Assembly: GCF_004681965.1 (NCBI RefSeq)
Contig: NZ_SMLL01000001.1
Span: 806,001 to 870,000 of the forward strand
DNA: 64,000 bases
DNA from: Ramlibacter rhizophilus
GTDB lineage: Bacteria > Pseudomonadota > Gammaproteobacteria > Burkholderiales > Burkholderiaceae_C
Direction: 5' to 3'
Every line of letters starts with the position of its first letter. The first letter of the stretch is position 1. Positions 51,568 to 61,927 of the stretch are shown one piece after another. The notes beneath the pieces were generated by a model, which searched no databases, had not been told where the DNA came from, and saw only the letters and a list, made by a program, of their open reading frames with translations. The translations under genes were made by a program, and so were the position numbers.

Positions 51568-53838
51568 ATGAAATTCCGCTTCCCGATCGTCATCATCGAC
51601 GAAGACTACCGCTCCGAGAACAGCTCCGGCTTGGGCATCCGGGCGCTCGCCCAGGCCATCGAGGCCGAGGGCTTCGAGGTGCTGGGTGTCACCAGCTACG
51701 GCGACCTCGCCCAGTTCGCGCAGCAGCAAAGCCGCGCCAGCGCGTTCATCCTGTCCATTGACGACGAGGAATTCAAGGACGGCCCCGACATCAGCCCGGC
51801 GGTGCTGAACCTGCGTGGCTTCATCGAAGGGGTGCGGCGCAAGAACAGCGACGTGCCGATCTACATCTACGGCGAGACCAAGACCTCCCGCCACATGCCC
51901 AACGACATCCTGCGGGAGTTGCACGGCTTCATCCACATGTTCGAGGACACGCCCGAGTTCGTGGCCCGGCACATCATCCGCGAGGCCCGCAGCTACCTGG
52001 AGGGCGTGCAGCCGCCCTTCTTCAAGGCCCTGCTGGATTACGCCGAGGACGGCTCCTATTCCTGGCACTGCCCGGGGCACTCGGGCGGCGTGGCCTTCCT
52101 CAAGAGCCCGATCGGGCAGATGTTCCACCAGTTCTTCGGCGAGAACATGCTGCGCGCGGACGTGTGCAATGCGGTGGACGAGCTGGGCCAGTTGCTGGAC
52201 CACACCGGTCCCGTGGCGGCCAGCGAGCGCAATGCGGCGCGGATCTTCAACGCCGACCACTGCTTCTTCGTGACCAACGGCACCTCCACCTCCAACAAGA
52301 TGGTGTGGCACCACACCGTGGCGCCAGGCGACGTCGTGGTGGTGGACCGCAACTGCCACAAGTCCATCCTGCACTCGATCATCATGACCGGGGCCATTCC
52401 CGTGTTCATGAAGCCCACGCGCAACCACTACGGGATCATCGGGCCCATTCCGCAAAGCGAGTTCGAACCGGCGGCCATCAAGGCCAAGATCCGCGCCAAC
52501 CCGCTCCTCAAGGGCGTGGACGCGGACAGCGTCAAGCCGCGGGTGATGACCATCACGCAGTCCACCTACGACGGCGTCCTCTACAACACCGAGACCATCA
52601 AGTCGATGCTCGACGGCTACGTGGACACGCTGCACTTCGACGAAGCCTGGCTCCCGCACGCGGCCTTCCATCCCTTCTATGGCTCCTACCACGCCATGGG
52701 CAAGCGACGCGCACGGCCCAAGGAAAGCCTGACCTTCGCCACGCAGTCCACGCACAAGCTGCTGGCGGGCATCAGCCAGGCCAGCCACGTGCTGGTGCAG
52801 GACTCGCAGAACCGCAAGCTGGACCGGCACCTGTTCAACGAGGCGTACCTGATGCACACCTCGACCAGCCCGCAGTACTCCATCATCGCCAGCTGCGACG
52901 TGGCCGCCGCCATGATGGAGCCGCCCGGCGGCACGGCGCTGGTGGAGGAGAGCATCCTGGAGGCGCTCGACTTCCGCCGCGCGATGCGCAAGGTGGACGA
53001 GGACTACGGCAAGGACTGGTGGTTCAAGGTCTGGGGACCGGACCGCCTGGTGGAAGAGGGCATCGGCCGCGCCGACGACTGGATCATCAAGGGCGAGGCC
53101 CGCGCGGCCCAGTGGCACGGCTTCGGCAAGCTGGCCGAGGGCTTCAACATGCTGGACCCGATCAAGTCCACCATCGTCACGCCCGGCCTGGATCTGAACG
53201 GCAAGTTCGCGCGCACCGGCATCCCGGCCTCCATCGTCACGCGCTTCCTGGCCGAGCACGGGATCATCGTGGAGAAGACGGGCCTGTACAGCTTCTTCAT
53301 CATGTTCACCATCGGCATCACCAAGGGCCGCTGGAACACCCTGCTCACGGCGCTGCAGCAGTTCAAGGACGACTACGCCCGCAACCAGCCGATGTGGCGC
53401 ATCCTTCCGGAGTTCTGCCAGGTGTACCCGCGCTACGAGCGCATGGGCCTGGCTGACCTGTGCCAGCACGTGCACGAGCTCTACGCCAAGTACGACATCG
53501 CGCGCCTGACCACCGAGATGTACCTGTCGGACCTGAAGCCGGCCATGAAGCCCAGCGACGCCTTCGCGCACATCGCGCACCGCCGCACCGAGCGCGTGCC
53601 GATCGACGAGCTGGAAGGGCGCATCACCACGTCCCTGGTGACACCGTACCCGCCGGGCATTCCGCTGCTGATCCCCGGCGAGGTCTTCAACCGCAAGATC
53701 GTGGACTACCTGAAGTTCTCGCGCGAGTTCAATGCGCAGTGCCCGGGCTTCGAGACCGACATCCACGGCCTGGTCGAGGAAATCGGCGAGGACGGCAAGG
53801 CGCGCTACTACGCGGACTGCGTGAAAGAGGAGAGCTGA
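51568..53838 (+). CDS. PLP-dependent Arg/Lys/Orn decarboxylase
   Basis: The 756-residue enzyme belongs to the fold-I decarboxylases that produce agmatine, cadaverine or putrescine and consume a proton. It has an N-terminal receiver-like wing domain (VIIDEDYRSENSSGLGIRAL), the PLP domain with WHCPGHSGG, FVTNGTSTSNKMV, HFDEAW and the PLP lysine Lys397 in STHKLLAG, and the C-terminal domain. Which amino acid is used cannot be decided by eye; close relatives in Burkholderiales are annotated as arginine or lysine decarboxylases. The leader region upstream suggests regulated expression. No antiporter gene is adjacent, which argues for polyamine synthesis over acid resistance. Confidence 0.95.
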   Translation: MKFRFPIVIIDEDYRSENSSGLGIRALAQAIEAEGFEVLGVTSYGDLAQFAQQQSRASAFILSIDDEEFKDGPDISPAVLNLRGFIEGVRRKNSDVPIYIYGETKTSRHMPNDILRELHGFIHMFEDTPEFVARHIIREARSYLEGVQPPFFKALLDYAEDGSYSWHCPGHSGGVAFLKSPIGQMFHQFFGENMLRADVCNAVDELGQLLDHTGPVAASERNAARIFNADHCFFVTNGTSTSNKMVWHHTVAPGDVVVVDRNCHKSILHSIIMTGAIPVFMKPTRNHYGIIGPIPQSEFEPAAIKAKIRANPLLKGVDADSVKPRVMTITQSTYDGVLYNTETIKSMLDGYVDTLHFDEAWLPHAAFHPFYGSYHAMGKRRARPKESLTFATQSTHKLLAGISQASHVLVQDSQNRKLDRHLFNEAYLMHTSTSPQYSIIASCDVAAAMMEPPGGTALVEESILEALDFRRAMRKVDEDYGKDWWFKVWGPDRLVEEGIGRADDWIIKGEARAAQWHGFGKLAEGFNMLDPIKSTIVTPGLDLNGKFARTGIPASIVTRFLAEHGIIVEKTGLYSFFIMFTIGITKGRWNTLLTALQQFKDDYARNQPMWRILPEFCQVYPRYERMGLADLCQHVHELYAKYDIARLTTEMYLSDLKPAMKPSDAFAHIAHRRTERVPIDELEGRITTSLVTPYPPGIPLLIPGEVFNRKIVDYLKFSREFNAQCPGFETDIHGLVEEIGEDGKARYYADCVKEES

Positions 53839-53865
53839 GCTCCCCGAGAGAGGCGGATCGATGCT

Positions 53866-53964
53866 CCTTCCCCCTTTGGGGGAAGGTCGGGATGGGGGCC
53901 GCGCGGGAAGCGGCGTCTCCGGCGCGCGCAGCCCCCACCCCAGCCCTCCCCCAGAGGGGGAGGG
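53866..53964. repeat. Composite palindromic element with two C/G-run hairpins
   Basis: Two hairpins, CCTTCCCCC-TTT-GGGGGAAGG (53866-53886) and CCCTCCCCC-AGA-GGGGGAGGG (53944-53964), flank a 57-bp core. The two halves are also imperfect inverse complements, so the whole can fold as one long palindrome. It fills the gap between the convergent decarboxylase and fabI genes. Confidence 0.8.
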
Positions 53965-53973
53965 AATGGACCG

Positions 53974-54762
53974 TCAGGCCGGCTCGGCGATGCCGCCCAC
54001 CACCTGGCTGAAGCCGCCATCCACGTACGTGATCTCGGCCGAGACCCCCGCGGCCAGGTCGGACAGCAGGAAGGCGGCCACGTTGCCCACGTCCTCGATG
54101 GTCACGTTGCGGCGGATGGGGGAGGTTTCGGCCACCACGTTCAGGATCTTGCCGAAGCCCTTGATGCCGCTGGCCGCCAGCGTCTTGATGGGGCCGGCGC
54201 TGATGCCGTTGACGCGCATGCCGCGCGGACCCAGCGACTCGGCCAGGTAGCGCACCGAGGCTTCGAGCGAGGCCTTGGCCAGGCCCATGGTGTTGTAGTT
54301 GGGGACCGTGCGGATCGCGCCCAGGTAGGTGAGCGTGAGCAGGGCCGAGCGCTCGTTCAGAAAGGGCAGGGCAGCCTTGGCCATGGCCGGGAAGCTGTAG
54401 GCGCTGATGTCGTGGGCGATCTTGAAGCCCTCGCGCGAGAGGCCGTCCAGGAAATCGCCGGCGATGGCCTCGCGCGGCGCGTAGCCGATGGCATGCACGA
54501 AGCCGTCGAACTTCGGCCAATGGGCCGACAGATCGGAAAAAAGTCGCTCGATCTGCGTGTCATCGCCCACGTCGCAGTCGAAAACCAGCTTGGAATCGAA
54601 CTCCGCGGCGAATTCGGTGATCCGATCCCGGAAGCGCTCGCCCACGTAGCTGAACGCGAGCTCGGCTCCCTGCGCATGGCACGCCCGCGCGATGCCGTAG
54701 GCGATGGAGCGATTCGACAACACCCCGGTGATCAGAAACTTCTTCCCAGACAGGAAGCCCAT
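53974..54762 (-). CDS. fabI: Enoyl-[acyl-carrier-protein] reductase (NADH) FabI
   Basis: FabI reduces enoyl-ACP in the last step of each fatty acid elongation cycle and is the target of triclosan. The 262 residues have the divergent SDR start [19 protein letters not shown], the catalytic pair Tyr-x6-Lys in [11 protein letters not shown] and the second Tyr in LTYLGA. GGAGAG precedes the ATG at 54762. It is divergent from yejA across 37 bp, so their promoters must overlap. Confidence 0.97.
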   Translation of the reverse strand: MGFLSGKKFLITGVLSNRSIAYGIARACHAQGAELAFSYVGERFRDRITEFAAEFDSKLVFDCDVGDDTQIERLFSDLSAHWPKFDGFVHAIGYAPREAIAGDFLDGLSREGFKIAHDISAYSFPAMAKAALPFLNERSALLTLTYLGAIRTVPNYNTMGLAKASLEASVRYLAESLGPRGMRVNGISAGPIKTLAASGIKGFGKILNVVAETSPIRRNVTIEDVGNVAAFLLSDLAAGVSAEITYVDGGFSQVVGGIAEPA

Positions 54763-54799
54763 GGAACGCTCTCCGTTAGAAACTCGGCAGAATTGTCGC

Positions 54800-56608
54800 A
54801 TGCGACTTCTGCTCGTCCTGCCCGCGCTGGCGCTGGCGGCGCTCATGGCGGTGCCCGCCTGGGCCGCCCATGCGTACGCCCAGTTCGGCGACGTCAAGTA
54901 CCCGCCGGGCTTCTCGCATTTCAGCTACGTCAACCCGGATGCGCCCAAGGGCGGCGAGATCCGGATGGTGCCGCCCACGCGGCCCACCAACTTCGACAAG
55001 TTCAACCCGTTCACGCTCAAGGGCACGGCGCCTTACGGCATCACCACGCTGATGTTCGACTCGCTGCTGACCGGCAATTCCGAGGAGCCCACCACCGCCT
55101 ACGGCCTGCTGGCCGAGGACGTGAGCGTCGCCCCGGACGGCCTCTCGGCCACCTTCCGCTTGAATCCCAAGGCGCGCTTCCACAACGGCAAGCCGGTGCT
55201 TGCGGCGGACGTGGTGCATTCGTTCCGCACCCTCACCAGCAAGCAGGCGGCGCCGCAGTTCCGCACCATCTATGCCGAGGTCAAGGGTGTGGAAGCGCTG
55301 GACGAGCGCACCGTGCGCTTCGATTTCGCCAGCCCCAACCGCGAGCTGCCCCTCATCGTGGGCGGCATGCCGGTCTTCAGCCGCGACTGGGGACAGGGCA
55401 AGCCTTTCGACCAGGTGGTCTCGGAGGTGCCGATCGCCAGCGGCCCCTACCGCATCGCCGACCCGCGCATGGGCCGCGACATCACCTACGTGCGCGACCC
55501 GAACTACTGGGCGGCCGACCTGAACGTGCGCCGCGGCCATTACAACTTCGACCGCATCACCTTCAAGATCTACCTGGACGAGACCTCGCGCTTCGAGGGC
55601 CTGAAGGCCGGCGAATTCGACTTCATGCGCGAGTTCATCTCGCGCAACTGGGCGCGGCAGTACACGGGCAAGGCCTTCGAATCCGGCGAGCTCGCCAAGC
55701 GGCCCTTCCCGAACCAGAACCCCGGCGACTTCCAGGGCTACGTGTTCAACCTGCGCCATCCGAAGTTCCAGGACGTGCGCGTGCGAAAGGCCCTGGGCCT
55801 GGCCATGGACTTCGACTGGATGAACCGGCAGCTGTTCTACAACCTGTACAAGCGCGTGCAGGGTTACTTCCCGAACAGCGAGTTCCACGCCGAGGGCCTG
55901 CCCAAGCCCGACGAGCTCGCCATCCTGGAGCCGCTGCGCGACAAGCTGCGACCGGAGGTGTTCGGCCCGGCCTACGTCTCGCCGAGCACCAAGCCGCCGC
56001 ACAGCCTGCGGGACAACCTGCGCCAGGCGCAGAAGCTCCTGGCCGAGGCCGGCTGGACCTACCGCGACGGCGCCCTGCGCAACGAGAAGGGCGAGCCCTT
56101 CACCATCGAGTTCCTCACCGACCAGCCCTCGCTGGTGCGCATCGTCACGCCCTTCGAGAAGGCGCTGGAGAAGCTGGGCATCCAGCTGATCTACCGCTCG
56201 GTGGACTTCTCCCTGGCCAAGCAGAAGATGGACGAGTTCGACTTCGAGCTCACCACCACGCGGCTTCCGGGCAGCACGGCCCCGGGCACGGAACTGCTGG
56301 AGCGCTGGGGGTCCGAGGCGGCGAAGACCAAAGGCTCGTCCAACATCTGGGGCATCGCGGACCCGGCGGTCGATGCCATCCTGCAGAAGGTGGTCACGGC
56401 CAAGACGCGCCCGGAGCTGTCCGCCGCCATGCGCGCCCTGGACCGGGTGCTCACGCATGGCCACTATTCCATCCCCCAGTACTACGGGAGTGATTTCCTG
56501 GTGGGCTTCCGTCCGCGGCGCTTCGAGCTGCCCGCCACCATCCCGCCGTACTACGATGTCCACAACTGGGCCATGTCCACGTGGTGGGGCTCGCCACAAA
56601 ACCGCTGA
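54800..56608 (+). CDS. yejA: Peptide ABC transporter substrate-binding protein, YejA type
   Basis: The 602-residue periplasmic protein binds oligopeptides for the YejBEF importer, which in enterics also takes up microcin C and related peptides. It has a signal peptide ending PAWAAHA and the SBP family 5 fold: [38 protein letters not shown]-like text and [19 protein letters not shown]. The ATG at 54800 has no ribosome site; CAGAAT lies 6 nt upstream, which suggests a leaderless start. The permease gene follows after 12 bp. Confidence 0.94.
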   Translation: MRLLLVLPALALAALMAVPAWAAHAYAQFGDVKYPPGFSHFSYVNPDAPKGGEIRMVPPTRPTNFDKFNPFTLKGTAPYGITTLMFDSLLTGNSEEPTTAYGLLAEDVSVAPDGLSATFRLNPKARFHNGKPVLAADVVHSFRTLTSKQAAPQFRTIYAEVKGVEALDERTVRFDFASPNRELPLIVGGMPVFSRDWGQGKPFDQVVSEVPIASGPYRIADPRMGRDITYVRDPNYWAADLNVRRGHYNFDRITFKIYLDETSRFEGLKAGEFDFMREFISRNWARQYTGKAFESGELAKRPFPNQNPGDFQGYVFNLRHPKFQDVRVRKALGLAMDFDWMNRQLFYNLYKRVQGYFPNSEFHAEGLPKPDELAILEPLRDKLRPEVFGPAYVSPSTKPPHSLRDNLRQAQKLLAEAGWTYRDGALRNEKGEPFTIEFLTDQPSLVRIVTPFEKALEKLGIQLIYRSVDFSLAKQKMDEFDFELTTTRLPGSTAPGTELLERWGSEAAKTKGSSNIWGIADPAVDAILQKVVTAKTRPELSAAMRALDRVLTHGHYSIPQYYGSDFLVGFRPRRFELPATIPPYYDVHNWAMSTWWGSPQNR

Positions 56609-56620
56609 TCGGGCTCCTCC

Positions 56621-57655
56621 ATGGCCAGCTACATCCTCAAGCGCCTGCTGCTGATGATCCCCACGCTGCTGGGCGTGCTGCTGGTCACCTTCATGGTCAC
56701 GCAGTTCGTTCCCGGCGGGCCGGTGGAGCAGATGGTGGCGCAGCTCCAAGGCCGCGACGCGGGCGGCGAAACCGCCGCGGCCTCGGGTGCGGGCTACCGC
56801 GGCCGGCAGGGCGTGGACGAACAGCGGATCGCCGAGATCCGCGCCCTCTACGGCTTCGACAAGCCCGCGCACGAGCGTTTCCTGCAGATGCTGGGGCAGT
56901 TCGCGCGCTTCGACCTGGGCAAGAGCTTCTACCAGCACAAGGACGTGTGGCAGCTGGTCAAGGAGAAGCTGCCGGTGTCCATCAGCCTGGGCTTGTGGAC
57001 CTTCTTCCTCAGCTACCTCATCGCCGTGCCACTGGGCGTGGCCAAGGCCGTGCGGGCCGGCACGCGCTTCGACTTCATCACCACGCTCTTCGTGCTGGTG
57101 GGTTACGCCATCCCGGGCTTCGTGTTGGGCGTGGCGCTGCTGGTCATCTTCGGCGGGCAGCTGCAGTGGTTTCCGCTGCGCGGGCTGACCTCGTCCAACT
57201 GGGAGCAGCTGAGCCTGGGCGGCAAGATCGTGGACTACCTCTGGCACATCACGCTGCCAGTCACGGCCATGGTGTTCGGCAGCTTCGCCGTCACGGCCAT
57301 GCTGACCAAGAACGCCTTCCTGGAGGAAATCCGCAAGCAGTACGTGCTGACCGCCCGCGCGAAGGGCCTGGCCGAGCGGCGGGTGCTCTGGAAGCACGTC
57401 TTTCGCAACGCGCTCATTCCCATCATCACCGGCTTTCCGGCGGCCTTCATCGGCGCGTTCTTCACCGGCTCGTTGCTGATCGAGACCCTGTTCTCGCTCG
57501 ACGGCCTGGGGCTCCTGAGCTACGAGAGCATCATCCGGCGCGACTACCCGGTGGTGCTGGGAACGCTCTACCTCTTCACCCTGATCGGCCTGGTGACCAA
57601 GCTCATCAGCGACTTGTCCTACGTACTGGTGGACCCGCGTGTCAAGTTCGACTGA
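56621..57655 (+). CDS. yejB: Peptide ABC transporter permease YejB
   Basis: The 344-residue inner-membrane protein opens with YILKRLLLMIPTLLGVLLVTF, the typical start of the DppB/YejB permeases, and has six segments. Its EAA loop is EEIRKQYVLTARAKGLAERR, which docks on the ATPase. The extracytoplasmic loop after the first helix is long, as in YejB. The gene lies 12 bp after yejA and its end overlaps a possible GTG start for yejE. Confidence 0.96.
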   Translation: MASYILKRLLLMIPTLLGVLLVTFMVTQFVPGGPVEQMVAQLQGRDAGGETAAASGAGYRGRQGVDEQRIAEIRALYGFDKPAHERFLQMLGQFARFDLGKSFYQHKDVWQLVKEKLPVSISLGLWTFFLSYLIAVPLGVAKAVRAGTRFDFITTLFVLVGYAIPGFVLGVALLVIFGGQLQWFPLRGLTSSNWEQLSLGGKIVDYLWHITLPVTAMVFGSFAVTAMLTKNAFLEEIRKQYVLTARAKGLAERRVLWKHVFRNALIPIITGFPAAFIGAFFTGSLLIETLFSLDGLGLLSYESIIRRDYPVVLGTLYLFTLIGLVTKLISDLSYVLVDPRVKFD

Positions 57656-57686
57656 GCCCAATCACGCGCAAGCAGCTGCCTCCAGC

Positions 57687-58814
57687 ATGAACGCCGGCGG
57701 CGGCGACCCGCCGCGCGTCGCGCGGGTGGGCGCCTACGGCCAGGCCGCGCCCCTGCCGGCCGAGGCCGGCGCGCCCGCCCGGTTGGCGCCGCCCGTCTCG
57801 CCCGGGCGGCGGGCCTGGCAGCGCTTTCGCCGCAATCGCCTGGGCTTCGTGAGCCTGATCCTTTTCAGCACCATGGTCATCCTGAGCCTCTTCGCCGAGG
57901 TGCTGTCCAACGACAAGCCGCTCATCGTCCGCTACGAGGGCCACTTCTACTTCCCCCTGGTGCGCGACTACCCCGAGCGCACCTTCGGCGGTGACTTCGC
58001 CACGCCTGCGGACTACCTGGACCCCTTCATCCGCGACCGAATCACGGGGGGCGACAACTGGGCCATCTACCCGCCCAACCCCTACGGGCCGCGCACCCTC
58101 AACTATTTCGCGAGCCAACCCAATCCCGCGGCGCCCTCGCAGGAAAACTTCTTCGGCAGCGACGACCGCGGCCGCGACCTGCTCGCGCAGCTGATCTACG
58201 GCTTCCGGGTCAGCGTGCTGTTCGGCCTGGCGCTCACGGCCATCGGCGTGGTGCTGGGGGTCATCACCGGCGCCATCCAGGGCTTCCTCGGCGGCAAGAC
58301 GGACCTGGCCTTCCAGCGCTTCATCGAGATCTGGGGCTCCATGCCGGAGCTGTACCTGCTGATCATCTTCAGCGCCGTTTTCGCGCCCAGCGTGTCGCTG
58401 CTGCTGATCCTGCTCTCGCTCTTCGGCTGGATGGGCCTGTCCGACTATGTGCGAGCCGAGTTCCTGCGCAACCGGCAGATGGACTACGTGCGGGCCGCGC
58501 GGGCGCTGGGCGTGGGCAAGCTGCGCATCATGAGCAAGCACATCCTCCCCAACAGCATGACGCCGGTGGTCACCTTCCTGCCCTTTCGCATGAGCGCCGC
58601 CATCCTGGCGCTCACCTCGCTGGACTTCCTGGGGCTGGGGGTGCCGCCGGGCACGCCTTCGCTGGGCGAATTGCTCAGCCAGGGCAAGGCCAACATCGAC
58701 GCCTGGTGGATCTCGCTGTCCACCTTCGGCGTGCTGGCGCTCACCTTGCTGCTGCTCACCTTCATGGGTGACGCGCTGCGCGACGCGCTCGATCCGCGGA
58801 AGAACTCGGCATGA
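57687..58814 (+). CDS. yejE: Peptide ABC transporter permease YejE
   Basis: The second permease has 375 residues from the ATG at 57687. Its core matches YejE: SNDKPLIVRYEGHFYFPLV, FGSDDRGRDLLAQLIYGFRVSVL-like text and an EAA loop at MDYVRAARALGVGKLRIM. The N-terminus has an Ala/Gly/Pro-rich lead of about 45 residues absent from the E. coli protein. A GTG at 57639, inside yejB, would add 16 residues; neither start has a clear ribosome site. The stop overlaps the yejF start by four bases. Confidence 0.94.
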   Translation: MNAGGGDPPRVARVGAYGQAAPLPAEAGAPARLAPPVSPGRRAWQRFRRNRLGFVSLILFSTMVILSLFAEVLSNDKPLIVRYEGHFYFPLVRDYPERTFGGDFATPADYLDPFIRDRITGGDNWAIYPPNPYGPRTLNYFASQPNPAAPSQENFFGSDDRGRDLLAQLIYGFRVSVLFGLALTAIGVVLGVITGAIQGFLGGKTDLAFQRFIEIWGSMPELYLLIIFSAVFAPSVSLLLILLSLFGWMGLSDYVRAEFLRNRQMDYVRAARALGVGKLRIMSKHILPNSMTPVVTFLPFRMSAAILALTSLDFLGLGVPPGTPSLGELLSQGKANIDAWWISLSTFGVLALTLLLLTFMGDALRDALDPRKNSA

Positions 58815-60418
58815 ATCGTGCGCCGCTGCTCGACGTGCGCCAGCTCACCGTCGCCTTCGGCGGCAAGCGGGTGGTGCACGGCGTGGACTTCCACATCGCC
58901 GCCGGCGAGAAGCTCGCCCTGGTGGGTGAATCGGGCTCGGGCAAGACCGTGACGGCCCTGTCGCTGCTGCGCCTGGTGCAGAACGCCGAGCTGTCGGGCA
59001 GCGCACTGCTGCACGACGCCCACGGCTCACGCGACCTGCTGGCCCTGTCCGAGCGCGAGATGCTGGGCGTGCGCGGCAGCGACATCGCCATGATCTTCCA
59101 GGAGCCCATGACCGCGCTCAACCCGCTCTACACGGTGGGCGACCAGGTGGCCGAGGTGATCGAGCTCAAGCAGGGGCTGGATCGCAAGGCGGCCTGGCAG
59201 GGCGCCGTCCAGGCCCTGGCCGCCACCGGCATCCCGGAGCCCGAGCGCCGCGCCCACGCCTTCCCGCACCAGCTCTCGGGCGGCCAGCGCCAGCGGGCCA
59301 TGATCGCCATGGCGCTGGCCACGCGGCCGCGCCTGCTGCTGGCCGACGAGCCCACCACGGCACTGGACGTCACCCTGCGCGGGCAGATCCTGGACCTGCT
59401 GTCGGACCTGCAGCGCCAGACCGGCATGGCGGTGCTGATCATCACGCACGACCTCAACCTCGTGCGCAAGTTCGCCGACCGGGTGGCGGTGATGGAGAAC
59501 GGGCACCTGGTGGAGCAGGGCAGGGTGGCGCAGGTCTTCGAGTCGCCGCGCCATTCGTACACGCGCAAGCTGATCGAGAGCGTGCCGCAGCGGGATGTGG
59601 TCGAGCAGCCGGTGGATTCCTCCGCACCGGCCGTGATCCGTGGTCGCCAGTTGCAGGTGGCCTATCCCACGCCCATTCCCGGCATCAAGGGCTGGTTCCG
59701 CAAAGGCGAGTATGTCGCGGTGCACGGGGCCGATTTCGAGCTCCCGCCCGGGCGGACGCTGGGGGTGGTCGGCGAGTCGGGCTCGGGGAAGTCCACCCTG
59801 GCACTGGCTGCTCTGGGCCTGATGCCGCATCGGGGCGACTTGCAGGTGGTCGGCCGGCAGTGGCAGGGACGCACCGGTGCCGACCGGCCGCTGCGGCGCG
59901 CGGTGCAGGTGGTGTTCCAGGACCCGTTCTCGTCGCTGTCGCCACGCATGACGGTGGAGGAGATCGTAGGCGAAGGCCTGCTGGTGCACGAGCCGGGTAT
60001 GCCGGCCGAGAAGCGCCGCGAGGCGGTGGTCGCCGCGCTGTCGGAGGTCGGGCTGACCGAAGCCCAGTTCCCCGGCCTGCTGCAACGCTACCCGCACGAG
60101 TTCTCGGGTGGCCAGCGACAGCGCCTGGCCATCGCCCGAGCCTTGATCGTGCGCCCGCAGGTGCTGGTGCTCGACGAGCCCACCAGCGCGCTGGACGTCA
60201 CCATCCAGCAGCAGGTGCTGCGCCTGCTGCAGCGTCTGCAGCGGGAGAAGCAGCTGAGTTATCTATTGATCACCCACGACGTGCAGGTGATCCGTGCCAT
60301 GGCGCACGAGGTGATGGTGATGAAGGACGGCGCGATCCTGGAGGCAGGGCCGGTGGATCGGGTGCTGGGCGCGCCGCGCGATGCGTATACGCGGACGCTT
60401 GTTGAGGCGGCAAGCTGA
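58811..60418 (+). CDS. yejF: Peptide ABC transporter fused ATPase YejF
   Basis: The 535-residue protein fuses two ABC ATPase domains. The first has GESGSGKT, the signature LSGGQRQRAM and LLADEPTTALD; the second has GESGSGKST, FSGGQRQRL and VLDEPTSALD. Both look active. It energises import through YejBE. The start overlaps yejE by four bases. The gene ends 33 bp before the stop of the convergent effector-like gene. Confidence 0.96.
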   Translation: MNRAPLLDVRQLTVAFGGKRVVHGVDFHIAAGEKLALVGESGSGKTVTALSLLRLVQNAELSGSALLHDAHGSRDLLALSEREMLGVRGSDIAMIFQEPMTALNPLYTVGDQVAEVIELKQGLDRKAAWQGAVQALAATGIPEPERRAHAFPHQLSGGQRQRAMIAMALATRPRLLLADEPTTALDVTLRGQILDLLSDLQRQTGMAVLIITHDLNLVRKFADRVAVMENGHLVEQGRVAQVFESPRHSYTRKLIESVPQRDVVEQPVDSSAPAVIRGRQLQVAYPTPIPGIKGWFRKGEYVAVHGADFELPPGRTLGVVGESGSGKSTLALAALGLMPHRGDLQVVGRQWQGRTGADRPLRRAVQVVFQDPFSSLSPRMTVEEIVGEGLLVHEPGMPAEKRREAVVAALSEVGLTEAQFPGLLQRYPHEFSGGQRQRLAIARALIVRPQVLVLDEPTSALDVTIQQQVLRLLQRLQREKQLSYLLITHDVQVIRAMAHEVMVMKDGAILEAGPVDRVLGAPRDAYTRTLVEAAS

Positions 60419-60451
60419 GTTGGCGCCAGCGGCCGCGGGCTGAAGCAGGAA

Positions 60452-61801
60452 TCAGCCAGGACCATCCAGTTCCGCGCCGGCGGCAAGCGCCAGGATGCTC
60501 CAGGTGGTCGGTGGCGTGTGAAGCGAAGCGTTGCCGTCCTTGTCGATCCGGAAGGTTTGCGTCACCCCGCATTGACTGCCGGCGGTGGCGGGGCGGTGCG
60601 CTTCGAGGGTTCCGTTTTGGTAGTACCTGGCAATGCTCTTGGGGCGATAGAGCACCGTGCTGGTCAGGAGCACATCGCCACCGTCTCTTTGCAATTTGTA
60701 CGTGACCTCGTAGTCGCGGGCCGGCAAGCACACTGGCGTTCCATCCGGTAGCCTGAAAGGACTGTTGCGCGTGTAGGAGGCCTTGTCGACGAATCCGAAC
60801 GCGCCCTGCTGGCACCAGCGCGAGATCTCCTGAAATTGGACCAGGTTCTCACCAGCGATTTCGGTGAAGATTGCCTGCACCGCGCCCTGCTTGGCGAGTG
60901 CCTTGGCGCTGTCATCGTCAAACTGCCGCACCTGATCGACGGTGATCAGCCGCTTCTCCTTCCCTGAGGCCGTCACGATGCTGTGGCTGGCGCGCCCGAT
61001 GTCTCGCTCGAACTCCCTGAATATGGGAAGCGTGATTCGACTGCCGCTGCCGTACTGCACGGTGACCGCCGGCGAGGATTGGTCCAAGTTCATCCCACCT
61101 TGCTGCTGCATGTTCGCGCTGGCGAAGGAAGCCAACGTGGCACGGGAAGAAGTTGCCGCTTCGATCCTTGCGACCAGTCGCGTCAGTTTCCGGGGCTCCG
61201 CTCCGCTGTCGAGGTGCCACTTGGCGCGGTTGAGGGCATCCAGGAACAACTCGAACTGGTTTGACGGCAACACTGCGATCTGCAGGGCGAGCTGCTTGTC
61301 AGCGCCCCGCCTGACAAGCCGTTCTTCCGTGGCGCGAAGCATCCTCTCGATGGCATTCGCATCCACCCCGCCTTCGGCCTTGAGGCCGAGGAGATCGATT
61401 AGGAATCTGGCCGCGTCCGCTTCAGGTAAGGCCGCAACCGCGGTGGAAACGGTGCGCTGGAACCTCTCGGTGATGGAACCGGTGGTGGCGTCGGCCTGCA
61501 TTTCGCCAAGTACGGTCTGCAGTTCGCTTTGCATGGCGTGTGGTCCGCGGGCTGCGGCGTGCCTCAGCCGGCCCACGGTAGCGATGGCGTCTTGACTCGC
61601 TCCGAGTGCACTCGGCATGCCGGCCATTGGCGGCTGCGGGTGAACCCGTGCCTGGGAACGGAGGCTGCCGAGCCAATTGGCCAATCGCGCCAATGGCGAC
61701 CTCTGTGCCGGCTGCGCAGTGGCGGCGGTCGGCGCCGGGGTGCCGGACGGACGGGTCGGAAAGGAGCGGGAGGACGGAGAAACGGGGACGTGGACGGGCA
61801 T
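60452..61801 (-). CDS. Unrecognised protein with effector-like N-terminus, lower G+C
   Basis: The 449-residue product starts at an ATG with AAAGGAG 7 nt upstream. Its first 70 residues hold no acidic residue and are rich in Pro, Ser, Thr and Ala, with Val at position 3, as in type III effectors; there is no Sec signal. Residues 75-260 look helical. Residues 300-449 look mixed or beta-rich, with phrases such as FREFERDIGRASHSI and FVDKASYTRNSPF. The codon use is less G+C-biased than around it; the row at 60661-60720 is 34 of 60 G+C. I recognise no family. It lies between yejF and the rimP promoter, a likely insertion point. Effector status is inference. Confidence 0.8.
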   Translation of the reverse strand: MPVHVPVSPSSRSFPTRPSGTPAPTAATAQPAQRSPLARLANWLGSLRSQARVHPQPPMAGMPSALGASQDAIATVGRLRHAAARGPHAMQSELQTVLGEMQADATTGSITERFQRTVSTAVAALPEADAARFLIDLLGLKAEGGVDANAIERMLRATEERLVRRGADKQLALQIAVLPSNQFELFLDALNRAKWHLDSGAEPRKLTRLVARIEAATSSRATLASFASANMQQQGGMNLDQSSPAVTVQYGSGSRITLPIFREFERDIGRASHSIVTASGKEKRLITVDQVRQFDDDSAKALAKQGAVQAIFTEIAGENLVQFQEISRWCQQGAFGFVDKASYTRNSPFRLPDGTPVCLPARDYEVTYKLQRDGGDVLLTSTVLYRPKSIARYYQNGTLEAHRPATAGSQCGVTQTFRIDKDGNASLHTPPTTWSILALAAGAELDGPG

Positions 61802-61927
61802 GGAAGCTCTCCTTTGAGGTGGGCCTGTGAGGCGCCGGGGTGCCAGCCCTGCCGTAGTAACCGCTGTGCTGCCACCTGTTCCAAGTGCAGGCTTAATGCG
61901 CGCTGACTCGGATTGCTCGCTGAAGCC

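Noticed and set aside
61855-61882. GGAACA upstream of the 449-residue effector-like gene as a second hrp box
   Set aside because: At the required 15-16 nt spacing the sequence is GTTACTA rather than CCACNNA, so only half of the box is present.
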